From Neisseria perflava (GTDB lineage: Bacteria; Pseudomonadota; Gammaproteobacteria; Burkholderiales; Neisseriaceae): DNA of 64,000 nucleotides. The position numbers and the translations under genes are program-made. The notes under the pieces were generated by a model. The model ran no database searches and had not been told where the DNA came from. It was given only the letters and a program-made list of their open reading frames with translations. Positions 55,821-64,000 of this stretch are shown here, in pieces (the stretch's first letter is position 1; every line of letters starts with the position of its first letter). The stretch covers positions 186,001 to 250,000 of the forward strand of contig NZ_CP136962.1 of assembly GCF_002863305.2 (NCBI RefSeq), read 5' to 3'.

Positions 55821-55857
55821 AAGGCCGTCTGAAAGTAAGTGTTTTTCAGACGGCCTA
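55821..55857 (+). repeat. Inverted DUS pair between znuC and znuB
   Basis: AAGGCCGTCTGAAA and TTTCAGACGGCCTAA. No T tract. Confidence 0.55.
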
Positions 55858-55891
55858 AGGCTTTCAGAGATTAATAAAAAAGCGATAAAAC

Positions 55892-56767
55892 ATGGATTTA
55901 TATGATTTGGTCGTCGCGCCGTTTGCCGAATTTGACTTTATGCGCTATGCCTTGGCGTCGATTTTCTGCCTGGCATTGAGCGCGGCGCCTGTCGGTGTGT
56001 TTTTGGTGATGCGCCGCATGAGTTTGGTGGGCGATGCCTTGAGCCATGCGGTTTTGCCCGGTGCGGCCATTGGCTATATGTTTGCCGGTTTGAGTTTGCC
56101 TGCGATGAGTGTCGGCGGTTTTGCGGCCGGTTTGCTGATGGCTTTGCTGGCAGGTTTGGTCAGCCGGTTTACTTCATTGAAAGAAGATGCGAACTTTGCC
56201 GCATTTTATTTGAGCAGCCTTGCCATCGGTGTGGTTTTGGTCAGCAAAAACGGCAGCAGCGTCGATTTGCTGCATTTGCTGTTTGGCTCGGTGTTGGCGG
56301 TGGATATTCCGGCTTTGCAGCTGATTGCCGTTTCTGCGAGTGTGACTATTTTGCTGATGGCTGTGATGTTCCGTCCGCTGGTGTTGGAAAGCATAGACCC
56401 TTTGTTCCTCAAGGCTGTTGGCGGTAAGGGCGGCTTTTGGCATGTATTGTTTTTGGTGCTGGTCGTGATGAATCTTGTTGCCGGTTTTCAGGCATTGGGT
56501 ACGCTGATGTCGGTAGGATTGATGATGTTGCCGGCGATTACCGCCAGACTGTGGGCAAAAAGCATGGGTTGGCTGATGATTTTGTCTGTCGCATTGGCTT
56601 TGCTTTGCGGCTTGGCAGGACTGTTGTTTTCCTACCATATCGAAATCCCGTCCGGCCCGGCGATTATTTTATGCTGCGGCACGCTTTACCTGATTTCCGT
56701 TGTGTTCGGTTGGGAAGGCGGCATTTTGGCAAAATGGCTGCGCCGCAAGAAACACCGCACGGCATGA
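55892..56767 (+). CDS. znuB: Zinc ABC transporter permease ZnuB
   Basis: A 291-residue ABC-3 family permease with about eight TM helices. The family stretch MRRMSLVGDALSHAVLPGAAIG near residue 45 is typical of zinc/manganese importers, as is ALGTLMSVGLMMLPAITARLWA near residue 200. It is the membrane partner of ZnuC. A DUS lies right behind the stop, within the znuA leader. Confidence 0.93.
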   Translation: MDLYDLVVAPFAEFDFMRYALASIFCLALSAAPVGVFLVMRRMSLVGDALSHAVLPGAAIGYMFAGLSLPAMSVGGFAAGLLMALLAGLVSRFTSLKEDANFAAFYLSSLAIGVVLVSKNGSSVDLLHLLFGSVLAVDIPALQLIAVSASVTILLMAVMFRPLVLESIDPLFLKAVGGKGGFWHVLFLVLVVMNLVAGFQALGTLMSVGLMMLPAITARLWAKSMGWLMILSVALALLCGLAGLLFSYHIEIPSGPAIILCCGTLYLISVVFGWEGGILAKWLRRKKHRTA

Positions 56768-56783
56768 TTTTTCAGACGGCCGC

Positions 56784-56835
56784 TTGAATAATCAGGCGGT
56801 CTGTTTTATGATGATGTTAATGTTACGTTATATCA
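56784..56835 (+). promoter_or_regulatory. znuA promoter with candidate Zur box
   Basis: TTGAAT (56784-56789), a 17-nt spacer and TATGAT (56807-56812), then TGTTACGTTATATCA at 56821-56835. The last matches the Zur-type palindrome TGTTATDNHATAACA at 13 of 15 positions. The box would lie at about +2 to +16, where a bound repressor blocks initiation. Ribosome binding site GGAGAG follows. Confidence 0.55.
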
Positions 56836-56846
56836 CTGGAGAGAAT

Positions 56847-57752
56847 ATGAAACATTGGAAACTCGGCATCGTTGCCGCATTATTGACTGGTGCAGCTTAT
56901 GCCGCTCCGCTGCCTGTTGTCACCAGCTTCAGTATTTTGGGCGACGTGGCCAAACAGATTGGTGGCGACCGTGTGGCCGTTCAAAGCTTGGTGGGCCCTA
57001 ACCAAGACAGCCATGCCTACCACATGACCAGTGGCGACATCAAAAAAATCCGCAGTGCCAAATTGGTATTGCTCAACGGTTTGGGCTTGGAAGCCGCCGA
57101 TGTACAGCGTGCAGTCAAACAGAGTAAAGTTCCTTTCGCCGAAGCGACCAAAGGCATTCAGGCTTTGAAATCAGAAGAGGGCGGCCATCATCATGACCAC
57201 GATCACGAAGGCCATCATCACGATCACGGCGAGTTTGACCCGCACGTTTGGACCGACCCCGTCCTGATGGGTACTTATGCGCAAAACGTTGCCAATGCGC
57301 TGATTCAAGCCGACCCTGAAGGCAAAACCTACTATCAGCAACGTTTGGGCAACTATCAAATGCAGCTGAAAAAACTGCACAGTGATGCGCAGGCTGCCTT
57401 TAATGCCGTACCTGCCGCCAAGCGAAAAGTCTTGACCGGACACGATGCGTTCTCTTACATGGGCAAACGCTACAATATTGAATTTATCGCCCCTCAAGGC
57501 GTGAGCAGCGAAGCCGAGCCGTCTGCCAAACAAGTGGCTTCCATTATCCGCCAAATCAAACGCGAGGGTATTAAAGCCGTCTTTACTGAAAACATCAAAG
57601 ACACGCGCATGATTGACCGTATTGCCAAAGAAACCGGCGTCAATGTCAGCGGCCGCCTGTATTCTGATGCATTGGGTGGCGCACCGGCCAACAGCTACAT
57701 CGGCATGTACCGCTACAATGTCAAAGTTATGACCGATGCCATGAAAAAATAA
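56847..57752 (+). CDS. znuA: Zinc-binding periplasmic protein ZnuA
   Basis: A 301-residue cluster A-I solute-binding protein with a Sec signal (residues 1-20, cleavage after AYA). Metal ligands are expected in DSHAYHM (near residue 60), FDPHVWTDP (near 135) and LTGHDAFSYMGKRY (near 200), with an acidic ligand near 275. A His/Asp/Glu-rich loop (about 112-130, with clusters HHHDHDHE and HHHDHGE) marks zinc-specific members. The start at 56847 has ribosome binding site GGAGAG. The longer frame from 56700 runs back into znuB and is not used. A terminator follows. Confidence 0.94.
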   Translation: MKHWKLGIVAALLTGAAYAAPLPVVTSFSILGDVAKQIGGDRVAVQSLVGPNQDSHAYHMTSGDIKKIRSAKLVLLNGLGLEAADVQRAVKQSKVPFAEATKGIQALKSEEGGHHHDHDHEGHHHDHGEFDPHVWTDPVLMGTYAQNVANALIQADPEGKTYYQQRLGNYQMQLKKLHSDAQAAFNAVPAAKRKVLTGHDAFSYMGKRYNIEFIAPQGVSSEAEPSAKQVASIIRQIKREGIKAVFTENIKDTRMIDRIAKETGVNVSGRLYSDALGGAPANSYIGMYRYNVKVMTDAMKK

Positions 57753-57767
57753 AGCGGCTTAAGGATA

Positions 57768-57811
57768 AAGGTCGTCTGAAACCTTAAAAACAAGGTTTCA
57801 GACGGCCTTTT
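57768..57811 (+). terminator. Terminator after znuA with a variant DUS
   Basis: AAAGGTCGTCTGAAACCTT and AAGGTTTCAGACGGCCTTT form a long stem with one G-T position. The left arm is AGGTCGTCTGAA (57769-57780), the mucosa-type DUS dialect. The next 208 nt to the symporter gene are AT-rich and hold a hairpin near 57912-57940. Confidence 0.75.
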
Positions 57812-58019
57812 ATATGCTTATTTTTAAAATAAACCGTCAAATTTAGAATATAAAAATAAAATTTATGCTATTGAAAGTTTAATTATCAAAAATTCATGCT
57901 AATTTGCTTGGTAAGTACGCACCATCCGTGCGAATTACTTATCGACTGTCTGCCAGCCACTCACGGCTTGACTTCACCCTGTTACAATTCGGCATCTTCA
58001 CGTTTCTTAATATTACATC

Positions 58020-59357
58020 ATGAGCAACCATTCATCTTGGTCATCTAAAATCGGCTTTGTGCTTGCTGCGGCAGGCTCGGCCATCGGTTTGGGTGCAATT
58101 TGGAAATTCCCTTATACAGCCGGTACCAACGGCGGCGCCGTATTTTTTCTTTTGTTTTTGATTTTCACTATTTTGGTAGCCTTGCCGGTTCAATTGGCCG
58201 AGTTTTACATCGGCCGTACGGGCGGTAAAAACGCCATCGATTCCTTCAAAGCATTGCGCCCGGGTTCGCAGTGGCCGTGGGTCGGCCGCATGGGTGTGGC
58301 CGCGTGTTTTATTTTGCTGTCGTTTTACAGCGTGGTCGGCGGTTGGGTATTGAACTACGTCGTACACAGCTTTACCGGCGAAATTCATGCCGGTGCAGAC
58401 TTTGAAGCTTTGTTCGGCAAAACGATTTCTTCGCCGTTTGGTTCGCTGTTTTACCAAGGCTTGTTCATGCTGATTACCATTTGGGTGGTCAAAGGCGGCG
58501 TTTCAGACGGCATTGAAAAGGCAAACCGCGTGTTGATGCCGGGTTTGTTTATCCTCTTTATCGCGCTGGCTATCCGTTCGCTGACCTTGCCCGGCGCAAT
58601 GGAGGGCGTGGCATTCTTGTTAAAACCGGATTGGTCGTATTTGAAACCGGGTACGATGCTGACTGCTTTGGGGCAGGCGTTTTTTGCTTTGAGTATCGGC
58701 GTGTCCGCGATGATTACCTATGCCTCGTATTTGGGTAAGGATCAGGATATGTTCCGTTCCGGCCATATGATTATGTGGATGAACCTGTTTGTGTCGCTGC
58801 TGGCCGGATTGGTGATTTTCCCTGCGGTATTTGCTTTCGGTTTTGAACCCGGTCAGGGCCCAGGTTTGATTTTTGTCGTATTGCCTGCGGTATTCATGAA
58901 AATGCCGATGGGTACATATTTGTTTGCCGTGTTTATGCTGTTGGTTGTCTTTGCGACGCTGACTTCCGCGTTTTCCATGCTGGAAACCGTGATCGCGGCA
59001 ACCATCCGTCAAGACGAGAAAAAGCGCAGCAGCCACGCTTGGGTAACCGGCATTGCGATTTTCATAGTCGGTATCCCTTCGGCGCTGTCATTTGGCGTTT
59101 GGGGCGAGTTTAAAATTTTCGGCAAAACCATTTTTGATTTGTGGGACTTCATTATTTCCGCCGTCATCATGCCGATTGGCGCATTGAGCGTTGCTGTGTT
59201 TACGTCATGGGTTCAGGACAAACAGTCTGTTTTACGTGATGCGGGCATGGGTAGCACCATTCCGAAACAGTTGCTTTACCTGTGGCTGGGTGCGCTTCGC
59301 TATCTTGCGCCGATTGCGATTATTGTGGTGTTCATCAACTCTTTGGGTTTGATTTAA
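58020..59357 (+). CDS. Neurotransmitter:sodium symporter (NSS/SNF) family transporter
   Basis: A 445-residue polytopic protein of the LeuT-fold NSS family, with about 11-12 TM helices. The N-terminal sodium/substrate region reads AAAGSAIGLGAIWKFPYTAG, followed by the GG-containing TM1/TM2 stretch and GKNAIDSFKAL. TM6-like ALGQAFFALSIGVSAMITYASYLG is also typical. Bacterial members carry amino acids such as Leu, Trp or Tyr; the substrate is not predictable. A DUS inside encodes VSDGIEK. The ribosome binding site is weak. Confidence 0.9.
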   Translation: MSNHSSWSSKIGFVLAAAGSAIGLGAIWKFPYTAGTNGGAVFFLLFLIFTILVALPVQLAEFYIGRTGGKNAIDSFKALRPGSQWPWVGRMGVAACFILLSFYSVVGGWVLNYVVHSFTGEIHAGADFEALFGKTISSPFGSLFYQGLFMLITIWVVKGGVSDGIEKANRVLMPGLFILFIALAIRSLTLPGAMEGVAFLLKPDWSYLKPGTMLTALGQAFFALSIGVSAMITYASYLGKDQDMFRSGHMIMWMNLFVSLLAGLVIFPAVFAFGFEPGQGPGLIFVVLPAVFMKMPMGTYLFAVFMLLVVFATLTSAFSMLETVIAATIRQDEKKRSSHAWVTGIAIFIVGIPSALSFGVWGEFKIFGKTIFDLWDFIISAVIMPIGALSVAVFTSWVQDKQSVLRDAGMGSTIPKQLLYLWLGALRYLAPIAIIVVFINSLGLI

Positions 59358-59369
59358 TCTGATAGTGAG

Positions 59370-59412
59370 CAAACAGTCTGGCGTTGCATTGCTTCGCCGG
59401 ACTGTTTGTTTA
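59370..59412 (+). terminator. Terminator after the NSS transporter gene
   Basis: CAAACAGTC-TGGCG pairs with CGCCG-GACTGTTTG, followed by TTTAAAAA. A second DUS-pair hairpin at 59433-59467 follows and also serves the convergent receptor gene. Confidence 0.8.
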
Positions 59413-59432
59413 AAAACATCCTTAAAAATATT

Positions 59433-59467
59433 AAGGCCGTCTGAAAATTTTTCAGACGGCCTTTTTA
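59433..59467 (-). terminator. DUS-pair terminator after the copper receptor gene
   Basis: AAGGCCGTCTGAAAA and TTTTCAGACGGCCTTTTT with almost no loop, 18 nt from the receptor stop. Confidence 0.75.
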
Positions 59468-59484
59468 TATACGCGCGAGGCTGA

Positions 59485-61470
59485 TTAGAACTTCGCTTGC
59501 AGTCTCAACCATGCAGTACGGCCGGGTTCGTTCACGCGCATGGTTTGAGTACCGGCAGACGGGTCGCCGCCGCGGCTGACGAATTCAGCATAGGTTTTGT
59601 TGAATACGTTGTCCACGCCGCCTTGCAATGTGGCGTATTTGCTGAATTTCCAACCGGCGTTGAGCGAGAGTACGCCAAAGCCTGAAGAGGCACCGATGTC
59701 TTGACCGACGATATTGCCTTGGCCTTTGCTGTAACGGTTTTGTTTGGCTACGACGCGCCATAATGCGCCCGCGCTGAATTTGCCGTTGTCAAAGGCGAGG
59801 GTGTTGTTCCACTCGAGCGGCGGAGTTTGTGCCAAAGGTTTACCGTCGGTACGGTTTTTGCCGTGGGTGTAGGCGAGGCTGGTGCCGACTTCCCAGTTAG
59901 GCGCAAATGTCCATTTGACTTCGGCTTCGCCGCCAAAGCGAGAAGCGTTTATGTTGCGTACGTTGAAATTCATCATGCCTTGGCGCTCCATCATGATGAA
60001 GTCTTTGATGTTGCTGCCGAATACGGATACAGATGCGTGGAGGTTAGGACGTTTCCAGATTACACCAGCATCGATTTGGCGGTTTTGCTCTGCGCGGATG
60101 GCTTTGTTTTCAGAGCGCAGGCGTTCCCAATAGTCAGGTGCGCGTTCGGCAATACCGAAGCCGGCATAGTATTTTAGGCCGTTGTCCGTATTTCTTTCCC
60201 AGCGCAGGAAGCCTGAGTTCAAATTGAATTTTTGATGTTTCAAAACGGGGTCGGTAACGCGCGCGGTATCATAATGCGCTTTGACTTGGTCATGGCGCAA
60301 ACCTGCTACCCAGCGTTGATTGTCGGTTTGCTGCCAAGAAGCTTCGGTGAAAATACCCCATTGTTTGAAACTTTGGTTGGGCATATAAGGCTTGTGGCTG
60401 TAGCCGTCGCCACCACGCTCATGACGCGCGACGTGGACGTCATCCAAATAATCCAAACCGGTTTGCAGGTTGAGCTTGTCCCAGTCGAAAGTGGCTTTCA
60501 GACGGCCTGTATCGGTATTGCGTTTAGGGTTGTTGGCATTTTTAATCTGCTTGCCGGCAGGATTGTAGATGGTACGCAGGCTGTATGTGTCCATCACGTG
60601 GTCGATTTCGCTTTTACCGTAGCGCAGTTCCAACTCGCTGAACCATGGTGTGAGGTTGCGTTGGGTAAAACGGATATTCCACGCATCACGGTCGAATTTG
60701 CTGCCGTCCATCATGCGGTCGGCGTAGGCAACCTTGGCTCTGCTGCGCTCGTATGTGCCGGCAATGGTGGTATTTTCTGTCGGGGTAACACCCAGTTGCA
60801 ACATTTGGCTGTCGCGTTTGAAGTTGGAGTGAATGCGGTTGCCGTCGCCGTCTTTGTAATCGTCGGCTTTGTTATGGGAGATATTGGTACGGACATAGCC
60901 GTATTTGCCGCCGAACTCGGCTTCCAGCGAGCCGTCAAGACGGTCGTTGCTGCCTGCCGTCAGGGTTGCGTTGATGTTGTAAGGTTTTTCAGTGAAATCA
61001 GGATCTTTACGGATAAATTGCACCGAGCCGCTGACCAAACCCATGCCTTGGGTAACGGTTTGCGGGCCTTTGGTGACCACGACTTTGTCAAATGAATTTG
61101 GGTGAATATAGGCAGTCGGCGGGTCCATGCGCATACCGCAACCACCATAAATAAACTGATCGTCGGCATTGACGGAGAGGCGCGAGCCGCCCAAGCCACG
61201 GAACAGCGGATCGCCCGAGCTGCCGCCTTTGCGGATGATGCTCATGTTGGGCACGGATTGTAAAAGGTCTGCCCCGTCTCCGGCAGGGAGGGGTTGCAAA
61301 GCAGCTTTGGGGTTGAAAGTAACGCGATTGGCTTTTTCTTGTTGTGTGCCGGTGACGGTGACGGTGACAGGGGAAAGGGTAACCGTTTCTTCAGGTGTAG
61401 GATCGGTATCTGCCCATGCTTGGGATACGGCTAAGGCAATGGGTAAGATAAGTAATGGTGGGTATTTCAT
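59485..61470 (-). CDS. oprC: TonB-dependent copper receptor (OprC/NosA-like)
   Basis: A 661-residue TonB-dependent receptor with a signal peptide (1-20, AWA), an N-terminal plug (about 25-165) and a 22-strand barrel ending in LRLQAKF. The segment YGGCGMRMDPPTAYIHPNSFD is characteristic of the OprC/NosA copper receptors. OprC binds copper through a CxxxM-HxM site. Here Cys111-Gly-Met-Arg-Met115 and His291-Val-Met293 supply the same residues. It probably imports copper into the periplasm, where NosZ and other cupro-enzymes are loaded. The minus-strand promoter area has a TATAAT (61522-61517) next to an inverted repeat AATAC/GTATT. Confidence 0.9.
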   Translation of the reverse strand: MKYPPLLILPIALAVSQAWADTDPTPEETVTLSPVTVTVTGTQQEKANRVTFNPKAALQPLPAGDGADLLQSVPNMSIIRKGGSSGDPLFRGLGGSRLSVNADDQFIYGGCGMRMDPPTAYIHPNSFDKVVVTKGPQTVTQGMGLVSGSVQFIRKDPDFTEKPYNINATLTAGSNDRLDGSLEAEFGGKYGYVRTNISHNKADDYKDGDGNRIHSNFKRDSQMLQLGVTPTENTTIAGTYERSRAKVAYADRMMDGSKFDRDAWNIRFTQRNLTPWFSELELRYGKSEIDHVMDTYSLRTIYNPAGKQIKNANNPKRNTDTGRLKATFDWDKLNLQTGLDYLDDVHVARHERGGDGYSHKPYMPNQSFKQWGIFTEASWQQTDNQRWVAGLRHDQVKAHYDTARVTDPVLKHQKFNLNSGFLRWERNTDNGLKYYAGFGIAERAPDYWERLRSENKAIRAEQNRQIDAGVIWKRPNLHASVSVFGSNIKDFIMMERQGMMNFNVRNINASRFGGEAEVKWTFAPNWEVGTSLAYTHGKNRTDGKPLAQTPPLEWNNTLAFDNGKFSAGALWRVVAKQNRYSKGQGNIVGQDIGASSGFGVLSLNAGWKFSKYATLQGGVDNVFNKTYAEFVSRGGDPSAGTQTMRVNEPGRTAWLRLQAKF

Positions 61471-61505
61471 ATCGTTTCTCTCTATTATTAGGAATTATGT
61501 TAACT

Positions 61506-61522
61506 AATACCTAAGTATTATA
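61506..61522 (-). promoter_or_regulatory. Possible copper-receptor promoter/operator
   Basis: On the minus strand TATAAT (61522-61517) abuts the palindrome AATACCTAAGTATT (61506-61519). No good -35 box is seen, so an activator or a metal-sensing repressor may act here. The gap 61471-61809 between this gene and the divergent regulator has no other gene. Confidence 0.3.
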
Positions 61523-61708
61523 TATAAAGTCTAGTTAAATAGAAGCAGTGGGATTTTAATCTAAATCAATATTTTCAGATTTTGGGCGCATAGGTTGTTT
61601 ATTAAGATTGGTCATACCAAAATATTGATTTGAAGGCATTGGTGAGGTTACTTGATAAAAATGAATGTGTTTGAATTAAACTGCTTGCGATGGAGAGAAT
61701 GGCATTTC

Positions 61709-61763
61709 TTGACGAAAAAATAGGGGATTGATTAGAATGGGCGGCCAATTGGTCAATCCAATT
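61709..61763 (+). promoter_or_regulatory. Regulator promoter with GntR/PdhR-like operator
   Basis: TTGACG (61709-61714), an 18-nt spacer and TAGAAT (61733-61738). The palindrome AATTGGTCAATCCAATT at 61747-61763 follows the -10. Its form resembles PdhR-type operators (AATTGGTnnnACCAATT), and its place at about +2 to +18 suits negative autoregulation of the downstream GntR gene. Confidence 0.6.
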
Positions 61764-61809
61764 TATGGCCGTTTGAATACAACTGTCCTTCAATCATCAG
61801 GAATACAAC

Positions 61810-62583
61810 ATGACGAAATTGGTTCGTCCGCAAAAAATCAGCGATCAGGTCTTAGCCGTTTTGGAAGAACGTATCGCGACCGGCATTTATGAAGAAGGCA
61901 GTAAATTGCCTCCCGAACGTACGCTTGCGGAAGAATTCGGCGTATCGCGTCCGTCAGTCAGGGTGGCATTGAATATCTTGATTGCCAAGCAGGTTTTGGA
62001 AGCGCGGCAGGGCGATGGCTATTATGTTTCCGTCAAGCCGCAGCAGGATTTTTTACAAAGCTGGCAGGAGTTGCTCGGCAAACATACCAATTGGGAAACA
62101 GACGTTTTCGATTTCAGCTGTCACGTTGAGGGCTGTATGGCGGCACTAGCTGCCGAAAGACGGACTGACACCGATTTGAAACGCATTGATTTCTGGCGGC
62201 AGAAGTTTGAAACGGCCTGTGAAAGCGGAAATTTGGAGCATCAAGCCGAAGCAGACGTCAGCTTCCATCAAACCATTGCCGATGCCGCACACAATATCCT
62301 GTTCAGCCACCTTTCCAGCAGCCTGTTGAAAATGCTTTATCAGCAAACACGCAGCGGCATTATCTATATCCATCAAACCGAAGACCCGCGCCCGACACTG
62401 ATTGCACAGCACCGCGCTATTTTTGAAGCCATTGCCCAGGCAAAACCGGCCGAGGCGGCGGAAGCGGCCAAACTGCATTTAAATTATGTCGCCCGCCGCA
62501 TTTTGCAGGACAGGGAATATCAAAGCCGCAGTGAGCATGCGGACGTATTGGCGCAAAATGATTTGAAACGGGTAGATTGGTAG
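61810..62583 (+). CDS. FCD-domain GntR-family transcriptional regulator
   Basis: A 257-residue regulator. An N-terminal winged helix-turn-helix spans about 7-75 (KLPPERTLAEEFGVSRPSVRVALN). An all-helical FCD ligand domain spans about 90-235, with metal-site residues in HQTIADAAHN and LIAQHRAIFEAI. It is close to PdhR/LldR-type regulators of lactate or pyruvate use. In Neisseria the related GdhR controls gdhA and lctP, but neither gene is in this window, so no symbol is given. A matching palindrome lies in its own promoter. Confidence 0.88.
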   Translation: MTKLVRPQKISDQVLAVLEERIATGIYEEGSKLPPERTLAEEFGVSRPSVRVALNILIAKQVLEARQGDGYYVSVKPQQDFLQSWQELLGKHTNWETDVFDFSCHVEGCMAALAAERRTDTDLKRIDFWRQKFETACESGNLEHQAEADVSFHQTIADAAHNILFSHLSSSLLKMLYQQTRSGIIYIHQTEDPRPTLIAQHRAIFEAIAQAKPAEAAEAAKLHLNYVARRILQDREYQSRSEHADVLAQNDLKRVDW

Positions 62584-62595
62584 TGTTTAAAAATA

Positions 62596-62634
62596 ATCAG
62601 GCCGTCTGAATTTTTCAGACGGCCTGATTTTGCA
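62596..62634 (+). terminator. DUS-pair terminator after the GntR gene
   Basis: AATCAGGCCGTCTGAA and TTCAGACGGCCTGATT form a 16-bp stem followed by TTG. Confidence 0.7.
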
Positions 62635-62693
62635 AATAAGACCTTTTAGTGCCACAATCTTCATCAATTCTGTCTGAAAACAAAGGAAGCACC

Positions 62694-63887
62694 ATGTACT
62701 GTCATGTCGAGTATTATCCGGGCGACCCGATTTTGAGTTTGGTTGAAACTTTCAAACGCGACGAGCGTCCTGAAAAAGTCAATTTGAGCATAGGTATTTA
62801 TTTTGATGACGAAGGCAAAATGCCGGTTTTGGAATCTGTCCGCCGGGCAGAAGCAGAGCGTGCGGCTGTACCGCGCCCATCTCCTTATCTGCCAATGGAA
62901 GGTTTGGACACTTATCGGAGTGCCGTTCAGCGTTTGTTGTTTGGCAAGGATAATCCGGTATTGGCAGAAGGGCGCGTTGCGACCGTACAGACTTTAGGCG
63001 GATCGGGGGCATTGAAAGTCGGTGCCGACTTTTTGCACCGTTGGTTCCCCGATGCAAAAGCCTATGTCAGCGATCCGACTTGGGACAACCATAAAGGCAT
63101 TTTTGAAGGGGCAGGTTTTGAAGTGGGGACGTATCCTTATTACAACTCTAAAACCGTTGGCGTGAAATTTGAAGAGATGACTGCGTTTTTCAAAACATTG
63201 CCGGAAAACAGCGTCTTGATTTTACATCCATGCTGTCAAAACCCGACCGGCGTAGATATGTCGCAAGCGCAATGGGATGAAGTGTTGGACATCATTAAAA
63301 CGCACAAGCTGATTCCGTTTATGGATATTGCCTATCAAGGTTTCGGCGAAGATTTAGACAGCGATGCCTATGCAATCCGCAAAGCGGTCGAAATTGGTTT
63401 GCCTTTGTTTGTCAGCAACTCTTTCTCGAAGAACCTGTCGCTGTACGGCGAGCGCGTCGGTGGTTTGAGCGTAGTGTGTCCCAATAAGGAAGAAGCAGAG
63501 CTGGTGTTCGGACAGTTGAAATTTACCGTCCGCCGCATTTATTCCAGCCCTGCCGCGCATGGTGCATATATTGCGTCTGATGTGATGAACAGCGATGATT
63601 TGCGTGCTTTGTGGGAACACGAGGTTTATGCCATGCGCGACCGCATCCGTGCCATGCGTCAGAAACTTTATGATGTTTTGACGGCCAAAATCCCTAATCG
63701 CGATTTCAGTTATTTCATCAAACAGCGCGGCATGTTCAGCTATACAGGCCTGACCGTAGAGCAGGTACACCGCCTGCGCGACGAGTTTGCCGTTTATCTG
63801 CTGGATTCGGGCAGGATGTGTGTGGCAGGATTGAATGCATCGAATATCGATTATGTGGCCGAAGCATTTGCCAAAGTGTTGCAATAG
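62694..63887 (+). CDS. tyrB: Aromatic/aspartate aminotransferase (class I, PLP)
   Basis: A 397-residue class Ia aminotransferase. It transfers the amino group of aspartate or aromatic amino acids to 2-oxoglutarate. PLP Lys246 is in [15 protein letters not shown]. Other conserved parts are [16 protein letters not shown], the Asn-Pro-Thr-Gly turn [11 protein letters not shown] and the Tyr in DIAYQGFG. The C-terminal Arg for the distal carboxylate appears in [12 protein letters not shown]. AspC and TyrB cannot be told apart with certainty. The start at 62694 has ribosome binding site AAGGA. The upstream in-frame ATG at 62649 is not supported. Confidence 0.9.
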   Translation: MYCHVEYYPGDPILSLVETFKRDERPEKVNLSIGIYFDDEGKMPVLESVRRAEAERAAVPRPSPYLPMEGLDTYRSAVQRLLFGKDNPVLAEGRVATVQTLGGSGALKVGADFLHRWFPDAKAYVSDPTWDNHKGIFEGAGFEVGTYPYYNSKTVGVKFEEMTAFFKTLPENSVLILHPCCQNPTGVDMSQAQWDEVLDIIKTHKLIPFMDIAYQGFGEDLDSDAYAIRKAVEIGLPLFVSNSFSKNLSLYGERVGGLSVVCPNKEEAELVFGQLKFTVRRIYSSPAAHGAYIASDVMNSDDLRALWEHEVYAMRDRIRAMRQKLYDVLTAKIPNRDFSYFIKQRGMFSYTGLTVEQVHRLRDEFAVYLLDSGRMCVAGLNASNIDYVAEAFAKVLQ

Positions 63888-63930
63888 CCGTTCAATCTGA
63901 AATTGAATGTAGTTTTATTTGAAGTAAATC

Positions 63931-63973
63931 AAAAGGCCGTCTGAAAAATTTTCATCTTTCAGACGGCCTCTTT
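63931..63973 (+). terminator. DUS-pair terminator after the aminotransferase gene
   Basis: AAAGGCCGTCTGAAA and TTTCAGACGGCCTCTTT with an 11-nt loop. It is shared with the convergent tRNA gene. Confidence 0.65.
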
Positions 63974-63978
63974 ATAAT

Positions 63979-64000
63979 TGGCGCACCCAACAGGGATCGA
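63979..64000 (-). tRNA. tRNA gene, 3' end only (probably tRNA-Arg)
   Basis: The last 22 bases, read on the minus strand, are TCGATCCCTGTTGGGTGCGCCA: the T-loop end, T-stem, acceptor strand TGGGTGC, discriminator G and encoded CCA. The matching 5' acceptor would be GCACCCA, which suits a bacterial tRNA-Arg. The anticodon lies outside the window. Confidence 0.75.

Noticed and set aside
60232..61095. 287-residue plus-strand frame opposite the copper receptor
   Set aside because: Shadow frame; the receptor has plug, barrel, signal peptide and terminal Phe on the other strand.

Overview
The window is from a commensal Neisseria. The evidence is the very dense DNA uptake sequence (DUS) core GCCGTCTGAA, usually in the AG-prefixed form AGGCCGTCTGAA and often as inverted pairs behind genes. 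Further support comes from a neisserial PorB-type porin, a comE gene directly behind a ribosomal RNA operon, a metNIQ operon with a short MetN, and a gene order familiar from Neisseria. An intact nitrous oxide reductase cluster and the AG-type DUS argue against the two pathogenic species and fit a subflava/flavescens-like commensal. The species itself is not resolved.

Layout. 1-3.5 kb: 3' end of a FimV/TspA-like gene, truA, and a major porin. 3.9-13.3 kb: denitrification island nosR-nosZ-nosD-nosF-nosY-nosL-apbE, all on the plus strand, opened by a textbook FNR-type class II promoter. 13.9-17.8 kb (minus): ybeY-corC-metN-metI-metQ. 17.9-31 kb: hemC, trhP, an orphan amino-acid ABC permease, nagZ, an NhaC-type antiporter, an HtrA-type lipoprotein protease, hemA, rpoH, lnt and a DUF808 gene. 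31.1-35.8 kb (minus): macA-macB plus an outer-membrane efflux lipoprotein, a complete tripartite pump. 36-42.5 kb: a minor type IV pilin, nusB, ribH, a DUF2185 gene, rnc-era, coaBC and a TPR-glycosyltransferase. 42.7-48.3 kb: complete rrn operon (16S-tRNA-Ile-tRNA-Ala-23S-5S) with tandem promoters. 48.7-54.8 kb: comE, a truncated prepilin-like reading frame, hpnD-hpnE (squalene synthesis), an SDR gene, thiL-pgpA, apaG and a DUF2288 gene. 54.9-57.8 kb: zinc importer znuC-znuB-znuA with candidate Zur boxes and an overlapping 33-residue membrane peptide. 58-64 kb: an NSS-family symporter, an OprC/NosA-like copper receptor, an FCD-type GntR regulator, an aromatic/aspartate aminotransferase, and the 3' end of a tRNA gene (probably Arg) cut by the window edge.

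How the parts relate. NosZ needs 12 copper atoms per dimer. The window holds both the reductase with its maturation genes and, about 50 kb away, an outer-membrane receptor with the CxxxM/HxM copper-site residues of OprC. NosZ has a Tat leader followed by a lipobox, suggesting a membrane-anchored reductase. This would match other neisserial denitrification proteins (AniA, Laz) that are lipoproteins.

I found no CRISPR array, insertion sequence, prophage or clearly new multi-gene defence system. The less explained items are a folded 68-nt element between nosZ and nosD, the small ORF fused by overlap to znuC, a TPR-glycosyltransferase in a DUS-free stretch, and the prepilin-like stub behind comE.
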